Below are positions 12,201 to 25,105 of a stretch of DNA of 64,000 nucleotides, one piece after another. The stretch covers positions 868,001 through 932,000 of the forward strand of contig NZ_CP132191.1 in the NCBI RefSeq assembly GCF_030718845.1, written 5' to 3'. Under the pieces are notes generated by a model. It worked only from the letters and a program-made list of their open reading frames with translations, was not told the origin of the DNA and ran no database searches. The position numbers and the translations under genes are program-made. Numbering within the stretch: the first letter of the stretch is position 1; each line of letters starts with the position of its first letter. This stretch comes from Mycoplasma seminis (GTDB lineage: Bacteria; Bacillota_I; Bacilli_A; Mycoplasmatales; Metamycoplasmataceae).

Positions 12201-15200
12201 GATAGATCCAAAATCTCCATTTCTTCAAAATGCAATTGCGTCAGCTCAAGGTACATTAGATCAAAATGATTCAGCTAAATACCAAGAACAAATTAATGCT
12301 TTACAAAATGCAATTAAAAAAGAACCACTTTCTAAATTAATTGATGATGCTGGAAAAATTACTGGTGCAAATGATAATACTCAACTTCAAGACGCAATTA
12401 ATAATGCTAATAAAGTTAGAAATGATTTATCTGCAACACCTCAACAAATTGCTCAAGCTCAACAAGATTTACAAAATGCAATGAATTCATTATCGCAAGC
12501 TAATGATCTTAAAAAGCAATTACAAGAATTAATTGATGCAGGTAAAAAACTTCCTAATTCACTTCCAAATAACCAAGCAACATATGATAAAGCTCAAGAA
12601 TTAGTTAACAACCCTAATGCACAAATTAATGATTTAAAAACTCAAATTGGTATTGTATCTCAAACTAATACAGCTACTGATTTAGATAACACAATTAAGC
12701 AAATTCAGGCACAAAATCCTGAGGCTTCAAAACACTTGCAACAAGCATTATCACAAGCTCAAAACGCCTATGACACAGCTATGCAACAACTTAAGGATAA
12801 TAAGGTTACAGCTGAAAGTGCTATTAAACAAAATCAAATATTGCAAGATGATAAGAATAATTTATTAAACATTGCTCATAAAGAAGCTTTAGCTAAAGCT
12901 CTTGAACAAGCTAGTTCAATTCCGCTTCCTATTTATCCAGGAAACCGTGAACAATACAATAAATTACAACAAGCTATTGCAACGGCTGCAAGCCAATATC
13001 AAAATGATGATATTAATACAACAGAGCAAACTATTAAACAACAAGCAGATAAATTAAATACTGCTGTAGATATTTTCCACTTACAACAAGCTATTTCAGT
13101 TGCTAATAATGATAAAAATAAATCACAAGGATATCAAAATATTTATGATGATGCTCAAAACATCCTTAATGCTGTAAAAGATTACAACAATATTGATGAA
13201 GCGCAAGCTTCAGAAGCATTAAAACAAATCCTTAAAAATGCTAAAACACCTGCATTGCAAGCTGCTACTGGTTCAGTTGATGATATTGTTAAATTAGCAA
13301 CCAGTTTATTACATGAAGCAACAACTAAAGAACCTCTTGTTAATGCTATCAATAAAGCAAATGATGTTATGCAATTGCTTAATAATGGTTCAATTGTAAT
13401 TCCAGAAGATCAAAAAGATCATGAATTAAGTGTTGAAGAAAGAAAAGATGCCTTGCAAAAAGCTTTAGACATCGCAAATAATCAATTAGCCGCTACTCCT
13501 TTAAAAACTAAAGCTGAGTATGTTGCTGATGCAGATGCTTTAAATAAAGTAACTACAATGGCTGAAAAATTACTTCAACAACTCAAAGATCTTTTAAGCC
13601 AAAAAATTGCAGATGCTTTAAATATTAATCCTAAAAATCCAGCATTAGAAAACATTATTAAAACAGCTCAAGAAGATGTGAAAGATCCTGAAGCAAAAGC
13701 AGCTAAAATTATTGAAGATATTTCACAACTTGAAAAACTCGCTGCTCAAAATAAATTGCAAAATGCTATTAATACCTTGCCTGAAGCTTTAAAAAATTCA
13801 CAATCATTTAAAGATATGATTTTAAACAATGCACAAAGTGTTGCTAATAACCCTAACGCAAGCACTTCACAATATGAAGAACAATTATCTAAATTAAATG
13901 ATGCAATCAAGAAGGAAAAATTATTCCAAGCTTATGATAATGTAAATAGCAATGCTATTAAGCCACTTTCACCTGAGCTTTCTAATGAAATGGATAAAGC
14001 ATCTCAAATGCTTAATGATCCAGACGGTGAATATACTTCTCAAGATCAAAACTTCTTTGATACTAAAGCAGATGAATTAAATAAAGCTCTAGCATTAAAT
14101 AATCTTCAAAATACTTTAAATAAAGCTAACAGCATCGCAAATCCTTCACAAACATTACAAGATGCAATTTCTCAAGCTCAAAAAGTTTATGATGACAAAA
14201 ACACTACAACACAACAAATTAATCAAACTCAAAAACAATTGCAAAATGCTTTAGATAAAGAAAATCTTTCTGATGCTTTAAATAAGGCTAATAATATTCT
14301 TAATACTTTAAAACCTGATGGAAATATTTCACAAGCCCAACAAGATTTAATTAATAAATTACAACAAGCAATTAATAGTGCAAATAGTATTCATGCAAAT
14401 AATGATTTAAGTAAGCAACAATATGATGATGCTGCAAAAGCACTGCAAGATGTAATTAAATCTGTGCAACAAGCTCAAAACGCCTTGAAGGATGCTTTAA
14501 AAGATGCATTAAGCAAAGCAAATAATATTAATCCTAAATCAAATAATTTACAAGATGCTATTACTAATGCAACTAAAGTATTACAAGATCCAAATGCAAC
14601 ATATCAACAAATGCAAGATGCTTTAGATAATCTTAACCATAGAGTAAATAGTAACAAACTTGATATCGCAATTCAAAATGCTCCAAGTTTAACTTCACCT
14701 GTACAAGGATTTACTCCTACTTTACCAGAGTCACAAGCAGCATCTAATAATGCAAATATTTCTCAAGAGGATGCTAATAAACAAGCTCAAATCCAAGAAT
14801 TAAATAATGCTCAAATTAATGCCTTAAATAATTTAAACAACCTTAAATGAATTAATAATGCTCAAAAAGCAGCATTACAAAAAGCTATTATTTCAGCTAC
14901 AACTATAGGTGATGTAAACACTGTTTCTCAACAAGCAAACGCATTAGATGGTGCAATGCATGATTTAAATAAATACGTAGCTACAATTCCTGAAAGTTTA
15001 AAAGCAAATCCTATTTCAAACATTGGATATGTTTATGCAGATATCGATAAACAAGCAGCATTTAATAAAGTAATGCAAACAGTTAATGATGTAATTAATA
15101 AAACTAATGGAATTGTATATCAAAACAATAAGGCAAGCGCAATTGGTGATTTACAACAAGAATTAACTGATGCAATTAATGCTTTAAATGGTAACGAAAT

Positions 15201-16347
15201 TTACCACAATATTATTAACAATGCTAAAAATGACCTAAATGATTTAAACACTTATCCAAACAGCAATTCATTCTATAATGCTACTAAAGCAATGCAACAA
15301 GCTTATAATAATCAACTTGCTCAAGCTAATAAATTACTAGCTGAAGCTAAGAAGCAATCTTCAACCACAAATAAAGATCTAACAAATGCATTACAAGATG
15401 CAATTGATAAGCTTAAAGCACTTAAAAAAGATATGTCACAATTCTCTGATCAAGAATTTAAAGATAATGATGGTATTAAGCAACCTCAAATTGATAATAT
15501 CTTAAATGGACTTAATAATCTTTCACCTGAACAACAAGATAAAATTAAGAATGAATTTAACCAACAAACTTCATATGCTGATGCACAAAAAGTTATCCAA
15601 GATGCTATTAATCAAAATAATACAATTGCATCTAATACTAACGATTTAAATAATGCAATTAATAATGCATTAAATGGAAATTCATTCCCACAAAGTACAA
15701 TTGATTCATTAAATAATGCTCTAAATGGATTAATTAATAATGGGGCAAACAGTAATAATCTTAAAGATCAACAAGCTTTAATTGATGGAATTAGTAAACT
15801 TAAGAATCTTTCTGATGCTTTAGAACAATACTTAAATTCAAATGTTAAGGATTCTTCAGCATATGCAAATGCATTAGAAAATCTTAAAAACGCAATTACA
15901 TCAAGCAATGATTTAACTGCTTCTTCACCAACAAATAAAGCCTTAATTGAAGCATACAATAATAAATTAAATGCCTTTAAAGCACAAGCAAACAATACTA
16001 TAAATGCTGTAACTGCATTAATTAATAAAGATTCTAATGCATTTAATCAAGCAATCAGTGCTCTTGATAATATTAATAATAAATACAAAGCATTCCAAGA
16101 ACAACTTGCTAGCGATAATTACTTTAATATAGTAAATAAAGGTAAAAATCAAATTACTCGACAAGATGTAAGCAATATTCAAAACTTAGTTAAATCAGAA
16201 GCATTCCAAAATATTGATAAAGTATTCCAATCTGCTATTATTTCAAATATTAAAGCTTCAAATTCATTCCCATGATGAGCGTGACTCCTTATAGTTTCTG
16301 CTTTAATTTGAAGTTCAGGAATGTTACTAATACTAACTAAAAAATAA
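6220..16347 (+). CDS. Giant repeat surface protein (FIVAR/GA-module-like), 3,375 residues
   Basis: One open frame with dozens of UGA-Trp codons. Residues 1-29 form a signal peptide (MKKAVKK, hydrophobic core, ISADT) without a lipobox Cys. Residues about 30-670 are rich in aromatic, Asn, Gly and Thr residues and probably beta-structured. From about residue 675 the protein is helical. Between bases about 12060 and 15420 an LQxAIxxAxxxL-like core recurs at least a dozen times, as in FIVAR/GA modules of Ebh-type matrix-binding proteins. A WWAWLLIVSALIW membrane helix and a TKK tail anchor the C-terminus, so the body is extracellular. Likely role is adhesion or host-protein binding, by analogy only. 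ATG follows AAGGAT; its own terminator follows. Confidence 0.85.
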
Positions 16348-16351
16348 TCAC

Positions 16352-16385
16352 AAATTCGTTAGGATATTCTCCTAACGGATTTTTC
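16352..16385 (+). terminator. Intrinsic terminator after the giant protein
   Basis: CGTTAGGA / TCCTAACG stem with flanking A-T pairs, followed by ATTTTTCTT. Confidence 0.85.
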
Positions 16386-16679
16386 TTATCCTCTGATAAA
16401 AATCTATTACTAGTATATTTTTAAAAAATTCAAGAATGTAAATTCACTTTTAGCCCTAGCTGTGAGTGCTGCACGTTGCTTGAATCTTATATATAAGATA
16501 ACTAGAATTATTACTCCAATTAATCATTTAGTATTGTTGATTAATATAATACAAAAAAGCTTACAAAGAAATTCAGAATGTAAAACACCATATGCTATTT
16601 CAAAGCATATGGTGCAATACGGCCAACATTTGTGTCCTAAATCAAGATATCACTAGTATTTATTTTTTAAGAATAAGTT
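16386..16679. other. Non-coding region between convergent genes
   Basis: No supported gene. A short plus-strand frame at 16462-16656 lacks a ribosome site and homology. The only structure seen is the hairpin at 16583-16614. Confidence 0.6.
16583..16614 (-). terminator. Hairpin downstream of the lipoprotein gene
   Basis: Perfect 11-bp stem CACCATATGCT / AGCATATGGTG with a 7-nt loop. On the minus strand it is followed by TTTTA, so it probably terminates the S8 protease-lipoprotein operon. Confidence 0.55.
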
Positions 16680-18341
16680 TTATTTCTTTTGCTCAAAGCC
16701 TTTTTCTTTTCAGATTTTCAGCATTTCTTCGTTAGTTAAATCATATAGTATATTTAAATTATATGGTTGTGGATCAGGCATTTTTCAAGAGTCTTCTAGC
16801 TTTCTTTGAATTTCGTATCTAAAGTATTCTTTTTCTTCTTTTAACATATTCGTGTTATATTCAAACGATTTAGGAAGTATGATTTCGCCAGTATATTTAT
16901 TTATATTATCCAACATTGAATTAAAGTATATTTTTGGTTCTTTACCATTATCTATAATAGGTACAATAATTTCCAAATTATCTAAAACTTTACTATTGTC
17001 GGCTTTATAATTCCCTTGAATATTGATTTTATTATTTACTAAAGAATCAGATAGTGAATTTAAATAAGCTTCTTTATCTAAAGAACTTGTTGCTCTTTTG
17101 TATTGGTCAACAAACAGATTTGAATATTTCTTAGCAAAATCATCATATGAAATAAAATCTTTGTTATTCATTTCGTTACTCAAAGTAAATTGTGATGGTG
17201 TATATTCAATAAATATACTATTTGGTTGATTATAAAAACTATAAACTTTTAAACTTTCTCTCGGATTATCGCTTGTAACATGTAATGGTAATGAAATTTT
17301 GAAAAATTTAACATTAGGATTTAATTTTTCTATCACTTCACTTGGGTCAAAAACATTCTTATCCAAAATTTCATTATATTTGTATATTGGGTCAAAATTC
17401 TCAGCAATTCGTTGTTCTAAATTATCTAAGCTAGGTGATAATGAATTAATAAAAGTTTTATCGTTTAATAATTCTTTTAAGTTCTTTCTATTTGGTATTA
17501 CAACTTCTTGAATTTTGATATTTTTAACAGGATTAATAGCTTGATTATTTTTGAAATATGAAAACGGAGCATTTTTGTATTTAGTTGTTTTAAAGAATTC
17601 AACCTCTACATTTCCTTGGAAATGTTTGTTAAAAATTTGATTTTCATTATCTCATCAATTTTTCATATCAGCAGTTTTAGAAATATCAGAAAAGATTGCA
17701 TTACTATCCAAACTTTCTAAACCACTCATTAAATTTGTAAAAATCTTAGCTTTTGAAACATAATCAAATTTTAAGTTTAAATTATTTTTATTTTCTTTAA
17801 TTTCATTTAATAAATTTATTTCTTTAATATTTCTTGTATCTGTAAAGTATTTAAAGTTATCACTAAAAATAGGTTGCAAATTACTAATCTTTGAATATTT
17901 AAATTCCTTAATAGCAACAGCGTTAACCATTACATTACCATATCATCTTTCCAAATGTCGATACAAATCTGATTGTAAGATTCTTTGAAGATAATTATTA
18001 ACTAAATTAATATTTAATCATTGTGACTGACTTAACTTACTATAACGACTCGAAGTAGAATTTATAATTCTTACAGTCTTATTTAATTCTTTAAGATATA
18101 ATTTAGCTTCTTGTTCATATGATTTATCTTTTTGAAGCCATTGCACAAAGCGTACAAAATCATACACTTTCCCCATATCAAAATATTTGTTATATCCCAT
18201 ATGAATTCTGTTTTGATATCCTTTTATTTGCATTAAAACATCATTTATATCAGTATAAGCCGGTAAACATGAAACCGTTGCTACTAAAGGGATAGTTGTA
18301 GGAGATAAAATTGAAAGTCATTTAATTATTCTTTTTTTCAT
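16680..18341 (-). CDS. Lipoprotein partner of the S8 protease
   Basis: Unrecognised 553-residue protein. It starts MKKRIIKWLSIL, followed by LVATVSC, with Cys at residue 25 as the likely lipidation site, so it is anchored on the outer face of the membrane. The rest is hydrophilic, Asn/Lys-rich and without a known catalytic motif. Its start overlaps the end of the protease gene by 20 bases and uses a GAGGC site, so the pair is co-transcribed and probably coupled. The arrangement suggests a substrate-binding, chaperone or regulatory partner of the protease; that is inference. Confidence 0.8.
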
Positions 18342-20718
18342 ATTGTGCCTCATTTACTTTTAGTACATATTTAATGTTAGCTTTTTCGTCAAGGTATTTA
18401 ATGTAATATTTTTTAAATGTTTCCTTAACAAAATCTAGTTCAGGATAAAAGTCAACTTTTTTGCCCAAGAAACTATTAAATCATGAAGTAGGAATCTCTT
18501 TATCTAGTAATTCCAATATTGCTGAAAATTGCGGGAGCGAAATTTTTATATCAAATGTAGGATTTTCATATTTATATTTTCCATAATATACTTTTTCAGT
18601 CGAAGCATAAATAGCATTGCTTTTCTTTTCGCGCGTTATATAAATTTGATTCTCAGAGTCATAAAATTGTAATCTGCTAGTAAAATCTAATAAATTTTCC
18701 AAATGATAGTTACTGTCTTTTGTATTTGTCATTAACGACATTATAACTTGTAAAGCTTTCTTTTCCATTGGAGTAGCTATTGTGGAATAGATATCCTCGA
18801 AATAATGATCTAAAACATTTAATGAGGGATTTTCAAATGAAATAGTTAATTCCAAATTATTTATATATCCATAATTCTTTAGATCAGCAGAAGAAAAGCT
18901 TTTATTTATTCAATATCTATTATCTTTAAATTCGATATGTGAAGAAACTTTATCACTAAATAACGGTTTGATTAATTCTTGATTGTTAATTTTTAGCATA
19001 TTAAAATATTTAGGAATTCCAAAGCCAGTTTTATTTTTAGAGTGATTGTATCTTCAAAATTCTTTATTAACATTAAAATCAAAATCATAAGAATAAAATT
19101 TTTCAATTGTTGTTGCTGCATAATTACCTGATGTAGATAATAATAGCATCGCATCTGAAATAGATAATTTTTGTTGAGTTTTCGTTTGGTAAAGAGATAA
19201 AAGACCAGCAATCATAGGTGCAGCCATACTTGTGCCTGCAAACCTTGATAGCTTGCTTAACGTTTGAATATATTCATCATTTATATTGTGTTGAGAAACA
19301 TTAGTAAAATTTATTAGTTTATATTTTCTAGAATTAAGGTTATTATTTTTTGAAAGAATATCATATGGTAAAGGAAAAGATCCGTAAGCACTAATAAATG
19401 GTTTTGAGCTGTAAACAGAATTATTAAAAGAGCTAAATATTGTAGGTTTATTGTTTAAATCAACAGCACCCACATAAATTACATTTTTAGGATCTTTTTT
19501 ATATAACATATCATCAAAAGCTTTTAACATTGCTTCTGTATCAACAAAATCTGTGTACAAGTTCTTATGGAATAACTTATATAAATCTAAATTATGATGA
19601 TATAAGTAGTTTACATAATATAATAATTCATCAAATCTTTTTAAATCATTATGGCTTGTTGCTTTAGAGATATCATTTCGTAAATAATCACGAAATTTAA
19701 TATCTTTTATTAGAAATTCATACATTACAATAATTTCATTTTTGATTTGTTCATATGACTTGCTATTGATTAATTTAATTTTATTATAAATCGACATTCT
19801 GTCTTCATCATTTTCGTTACCAGCAGATTTTAAAATTATTAAATCATACTTACTTGCATATTCTTCCAAGATTTTATCAGTAGCATATTCGAAATTAAAT
19901 CCAGCTTTAATTTCGTCTTGATATTTCTGTATGTAATATAAACTTTTGAAGTAATCAATAAAATCATTATACTCGAGGTAATTGCTTCTTAATTTATTCA
20001 TGATACCATTTATTTCAGCAGGGGTATAAGTTTCTCAATTATCAATAACCTCTTCAGGATCTAAAATTGATATTCAATCTTTTCTCTTTATTACATTCTT
20101 ATGTGTATTAAATTTTTCTAACTTGAAGTTTTTCACTTCAGGATTAAACTCAAATCTCGGACCTCAGCTCATGTTAATAACATTAACACCATTTTCAACA
20201 AATCAATTTAATCTTTTTCTCAATATATTATCTCAAGTATATAAGCTTTCTCATTTTGTTTTAGTCATTCCTGCATAATAAATATTAGCATCAGGATTAA
20301 TACCAGTGTCCCCTCCTATCACAGAAGCAACTGCCGTCCCGTGTAATTTTGTCAGATCATATTTATCAGGAGTGCTAAAATAATTAATTTTAAAATTCTT
20401 CTTTGTAGAAGGTAAATATTTAATTTGATTATTATCAACTTCTAATATCCCCACTTTATTAAATTGTGATAATTGATTTATATTTTCAGAATTAAAATCT
20501 CTGTACCAATCCGAAACACCTAATTTCTTATAATAGTGCGAATAAAAATTTCTTAAAATTGATAGCTGTTCTTGATTGATATTAATTTTCACATCTGGAT
20601 TTCATTCATAAGCTTTTGAAGCTTCAGCTTCTTTATTAGTTTGTGCCGAAATGCTTAATACTGTTACTCCTGAAAGCAATATAGCAGAGCTTGGAATTAA
20701 AATTTTTTTAATCTTCAT
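18322..20718 (-). CDS. Subtilisin-like serine protease (peptidase family S8), secreted
   Basis: A 798-residue protein with an N-terminal signal sequence (MKIKKILIPSSAILL, no lipobox Cys). S8 motifs in order: VGILEVD (Asp about 95), LHGTAVAS (His about 126), NVINMSWGP, SAGNEND (oxyanion Asn about 301) and GTSMAAP (Ser about 497). The gap between the Asn and Ser blocks is much longer than in subtilisin, so the catalytic domain carries an insertion. About 300 residues follow the Ser block. All triad residues are present, so it is probably active outside the cell or on its surface. ATG is preceded by AGAGG. First gene of a two-gene operon. Confidence 0.88.
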
Positions 20719-20802
20719 TTTGGCCTCTTTCCATTATTAACTATTTTAAGTATAGTCTTATTTTAGTAATATAGCCAAAATATGAAAAAATTACTATAAA
20801 AT

Positions 20803-20818
20803 TGTGGAAATTTCCACA
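20803..20818. promoter_or_regulatory. Perfect 16-bp palindrome TGTGGAAATTTCCACA
   Basis: The exact palindrome lies between the divergent S8 protease (start 20718) and clpB (start 20928), 85-125 bases from each. It is the best-preserved member of the set seen also at 3378, 6081 and 40565. Confidence 0.5.
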
Positions 20819-20927
20819 TTTTTAATATTTTTTATTTTAAATATTTAACTTATGCACCACATATTTGCTTTATTATACATTTAATATACCTTCCATATTA
20901 GTGATAGAATTTTATTAGGAGGTAAAT

Positions 20928-23057
20928 ATGGATATGCAATATGAACCACATGAAAGTCCGCTTAAAAAATACGGTAGAAATTTAACTGATTTAGCTAAAG
21001 AAAATAAACTTGAACCAGTTATTGGTAGAGATGAAGAAATCAGAAGAATGATTCGTATTTTAAGTCGGAAAACTAAAAACAACCCTGTTCTTGTCGGTGA
21101 ACCGGGTGTAGGTAAAACGGCTATTGTTGAAGGACTTGCTCTTAAAATCCTTGAAGGTCAAATTCCTGAAAACTTAAAAAATGCTGAAGTTATTGAACTT
21201 GATTTAGCCTCACTAATTGCTGGAGCTTCATATCAAGGAGAATTTGAAAAACGCCTTAAGGAAGTGCTTAAAGCGGTAGAAGAATCTAAAAATGAAATTA
21301 TTTTATTTATTGATGAAATTCATATGCTTATAGGAGCCGGTAAAGCTGGTTCTTCATCAGGAATGGATGCGGCTAACATTATAAAACCGCTTATGGCTAG
21401 AGGCGCATTGCATTTAATTGGTGCAACCACTTATGATGAATACCGCAAATATATTGAAACAGATGCTGCACTTGAACGTAGAATGCAAAGAATTGATGTT
21501 AATGAACCTAGTGTACAAGATACAATTACTATTTTACGTGGAATTAAAAGCAGACTTGAACAATATCACAAAGTAAAAATTGATGATAACGCTCTAATTG
21601 CTGCAGCTAATTTATCTAATAGATATATTACCGATCGTTTTTTACCAGATAAAGCTATTGACCTTGTGGATGAAGCAGCTGCTACTATTAAAACTGAAAT
21701 GAATTTTAAACCCGAAAGTTTAGAAGTTGCTCAACAAAAAAGAATTACACTCGAAGTTGAAAAAGCCGCTTTATTATCATCCCATAAAAAAGATGATGCT
21801 GTTATTTTAGAACTTAATGATAAAATCGCACAATTAACTGAGCAAATTGAAAAACTAACTAAACAATGAAATGATGAAAAAGCGCAATTAAATGATATTT
21901 CACTATTGCAAAATGAAATATCAAATCTTAAGTTCAAAATGAATAATGCTCAAAATGATGGTAATTATGAATTAGCTTCTCGAATTAAATATAGTGAATT
22001 ACCTGAAAAGCAAGCCAAACTTGAAGAATTAATGAAAAAGACCCGTGGTAAGGATGCTTTAATTAAAGATATTGTTACTAAAGAAGAAATAGCTCAAATT
22101 ATTTCTAAATGAACTAAGATTCCAGTTAATAAATTACTTGAAACCGAAAAAACTAAATTAATTAATATGGAGAAAAATCTTAATAAGGTTTTAATCGGAC
22201 AACAAGAGGCTGTTAAATTGGTTTCACAAGCTATTTTAAGAACTAAAGCTAATATTAATGACCCTAATAAACCACTAGCAAGCTTTTTATTCCTTGGGCC
22301 TACTGGAGTTGGTAAAACCGAACTTGCTAGAAAATTAGCTTATGAATTATTTGATAGTGAAAAACAAATGATTCGTTTAGATATGTCCGAATATATGGAA
22401 AAACATTCAGTTGCTAAAATTATTGGCGCTCCTCCTGGGTATGTTGGATTTAATGAATCAGGTACTTTAGCTGAAAAAATTAGAAAAAATCCGTACACAA
22501 TCCTTTTACTGGATGAAATCGAAAAAGCCCACCCTGATGTGCTAAATGTATTTTTACAATTACTTGATAACGGTATTATTAATGATTCGAGTGGAAAAAT
22601 AATTAACTGTCGTAATCTAATTGTAATTATGACTTCTAATTTAGCTGCTAGCGAAATTATTAAACAAAATGGTGAAGTACCACTTAACGAACTTAGAAAA
22701 ATATTACTTGAGTTTATGAAACCTGAATTCATTAATAGAATTGATGAAATAGTACAATTTAAACCACTTTCAACCGAAGCATTAAGACAAATTATTCGTT
22801 TAGAGCTTAATAAATTAAAAGAACGGATTTATGAAAATAAACTTATTATAATAGACTTTGATGAAAAAGTTATAGATAAGATTATTTCAGATGCTTATGA
22901 TCCAGAATATGGTGCTAGACCAATTAAAAGATATATTCAAAAACATTTAGAAAGTTATATAGCTCTTAAAATTATTGAAGGTGACTTAATCCCAGAAGTC
23001 AAAAATATAATAACAGTTGTAAAAAATGAATTTCTTTTAGAAAAGCCAAATAAATAA
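20928..23057 (+). CDS. clpB: ATP-dependent disaggregase ClpB, without N-terminal domain
   Basis: Hexameric AAA+ chaperone that threads aggregated proteins together with DnaK/DnaJ. The 709-residue protein starts almost directly at NBD1 (GEPGVGKT near residues 57-64, then FIDEIHM), continues with a coiled-coil middle domain (about 265-400) and NBD2 ([20 protein letters not shown]). The roughly 150-residue Clp N domain is absent, as in several mycoplasma ClpB proteins. ATG at 20928 has a perfect AGGAGG. No canonical CIRCE is seen upstream; the nearest dyad is the palindrome at 20803. Confidence 0.95.
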
Positions 23058-23064
23058 TTTATTT

Positions 23065-23094
23065 CCTGTCTTAATTCTTTAAGACAGGTTTTTT
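23065..23094 (+). terminator. Intrinsic terminator after clpB
   Basis: Perfect 10-bp stem CCTGTCTTAA / TTAAGACAGG with a 4-nt loop and a T tract. Confidence 0.95.
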
Positions 23095-23134
23095 ATACAA
23101 AAACCAGCAAGAATTAATTGCTGATTTTGAAACA

Positions 23135-23914
23135 TTATTTTAATTGAAAAGTTAATTTCTCAGTGTAATCATTACTTATTGATTTTCATTTCTTGTATGA
23201 GGAAACAAATAATCAATATGGATATATTGCATTAGATCTTATATATCAATTTAAAAATCTAGAATTAAAAATAAATTGCGATGCTTTTAAATTATTCTTT
23301 TGTAATATATGGTAAATAATCGATCTATTTATTAATATACCGAAAGGAATTGATAAAGCAACTCAAAACAATATATAAAACCCTCCTATTAAAGGACTGA
23401 TTCCAGATATTAGCAAAGTTATATCCAAAATTAAAAGAATAATGTAATAAGTCGGATAAATATAAGGAAATCACTTAAATATTTTTTTGATTCTTTTGAT
23501 TCTTATTTCTGAAACAAGAATACTATTCTCCATTTCTTCTTGCGGCTTAACATAAAAATATTTATATACTAATAATTCAATTTTATTTATTTTGCTTGGG
23601 AATCTATTTTCTTTTATATAACGTCATTGTTTAAAAGATCTATAAATATAATTAAAGAATAATTCAAAACAGGTGAAAAACGTAAATATAGCTCACGGGA
23701 TTGTCATTAAAATAACAATAACATCAAATAAAACATATCTTCAATCTTCATAAATAGATTGACTATCAGCTATAAAATAATTCAGAACATAATAATGATT
23801 CAAATATATAAATAATATTGTGAGTAATCATGCTATTAAAAAGAAAAACAACCCGCCTAAAAATGAAATAAAAATATTTCTTTTTAAAAAAATCTTTTTT
23901 TGCTTTTCTATCAT
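23135..23914 (-). CDS. Membrane protein of the duplicated two-gene module, copy 1 (intact)
   Basis: Unrecognised 259-residue protein, MIEKQKKIFLKRN at the N-terminus. It has two hydrophobic helices near residues 13-35 and 60-90, a basic middle (RFPSKINKIELLVYKYFYVKP), another hydrophobic pair near 150-190, and a Trp/Tyr-rich C-terminus. Many Trp codons are TGA, so the frame appears only under code 4. The start lies 2 bases after the stop of the helical partner gene. A second copy of the pair is at 26894-28356 with its 3' end at 25106-25329. Function unknown. Confidence 0.75.
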
Positions 23915-23916
23915 AA

Positions 23917-24750
23917 TTAATAACTTGCATATTTAGGAATAAAAGAATCGCTATAGTTATATAACCATGATTTCTCTTTTTCGATTATTTTTTTCACCAA
24001 TTCTAATTGTTCCTTAAAACTTTCAACATTATATTCCTTATATCTTTTTGGATATCTTTCTTTTATTTTTTCTACAATTATAAGTAAATTTTCAATAGCC
24101 TCTTTCATATTATTGAGATATTTAAATTGACTAATAGATTCATCAAATGTAGTATATTTCTCTTTATTCGGATAATCTTGAAAATTATCAGATAAAACCT
24201 TTAAATATTTTGATATTCCGCAAGCAAAATCATTAAGCTCTGAGAAAATCTCTTTATTTTTTGTGACTTTGTCTGAATCATATTTGGACGCAAAACCTGT
24301 GCCTACTTGCGTTAATAACCCCACAGTATTGCCGGATAATCCTTCTACATAACTCTTATGTGCTAGCCTGTCTGCTTCTGCTTTATGTCAATTAGATAAT
24401 TTTTTTAATTGGTTGGATACTGCATCTTGAATTGAATTTAATTTAAAAATTTCATCTTTTTCTTTGTTGTTAATGGTTTTATCCAAACTTTTAATTCTTC
24501 CAAATTCTAGCTTTGCTTCTATACTTTTATATAAAGCAGAACTCTTAAACATATTATTTTTGTTAACATCATCAGCTAAATCATAAAGATATAATAATTT
24601 ATTTTTTTCTCAATCATTTAGTCCGTTAATTCAAGTCATGAATACTTCGATATATTCTGAATTATTAATAATTTCATTAATTCGTTCAGTGCAATTTAAT
24701 TGTAGGTTTTCGGATTCCTTTTTATATTCATTATTAATTGTTATGTTCAA
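23917..24750 (-). CDS. Helical partner protein of the two-gene module, copy 1
   Basis: Unrecognised 277-residue protein, mostly charged helix with a Gly-rich, less polar stretch in the middle (GLSGNTVGLLTQVGTG). The C-terminus WLYNYSDSFIPKYASY is nearly identical to that of the paralogue at 27460. The start is taken as TTG at 24750, 6 bases after GGAG, because it aligns with the ATG of the paralogue (both encode xNI-); GTG at 24324 would lose half the protein. Coupled to the membrane gene 2 bases downstream. Possible cytosolic or peripheral partner; no enzyme motif is seen. Confidence 0.7.
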
Positions 24751-25105
24751 TTTAATCTCCTTCTATAGTTATTTAAATATATTTTTATGTTGTTATGTTA
24801 TAAAATGATGACTATAAAATATTATTATTGCAAACTTTTTTCCTTTTCACATAATAACCATTATTAAGGGTTTATTTATATCTCTTAATTAAAAATCGAA
24901 TGTTCAATAAAAGAATAAATTAATAAATATTTAAAGCTGTGACAAGTTTCTGCGCAAACTTAAATATAAATGAAGCAAAGAAATATATTTTTTTCCTAAA
25001 TAGCATTATTGAAAACTGTTGCTTTTAATCTTTTTTATCAGCATAGATAAATAATGCTGATGTATTTTTAATACAAGTAAAAATAACTTTTTAAATGAGT
25101 ATTAT
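24751..25105. other. Non-coding region with one inverted repeat
   Basis: AT-rich intergenic sequence between the module copy 1 start and the 3' remnant of copy 2. ATCAGCAT / ATGCTGAT (25037-25061) forms an 8-bp stem followed on the plus strand by TGTATTTTTA, but no plus-strand gene precedes it. Nothing else is recognised. Confidence 0.5.

Noticed and set aside
12060-15420. Repeated segments of the giant gene as a CRISPR array or DNA tandem repeat
   Set aside because: The repetition is at protein level, with divergent DNA, no constant spacers and no cas genes.
16462-16656. 64-residue plus-strand frame between the giant gene and the lipoprotein gene
   Set aside because: No ribosome site, no recognisable motif, and it contains a likely terminator hairpin of the opposite strand.
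18322-20718. MIB-MIP immunoglobulin-cleaving pair
   Set aside because: The protease is S8 (Asp-His-Ser with GTSMAAP), whereas MIP proteases belong to DUF31; only the gene logic is similar.
25037-25061. Inverted repeat as terminator for the minus-strand module gene
   Set aside because: On the minus strand it is followed by A residues, not T.
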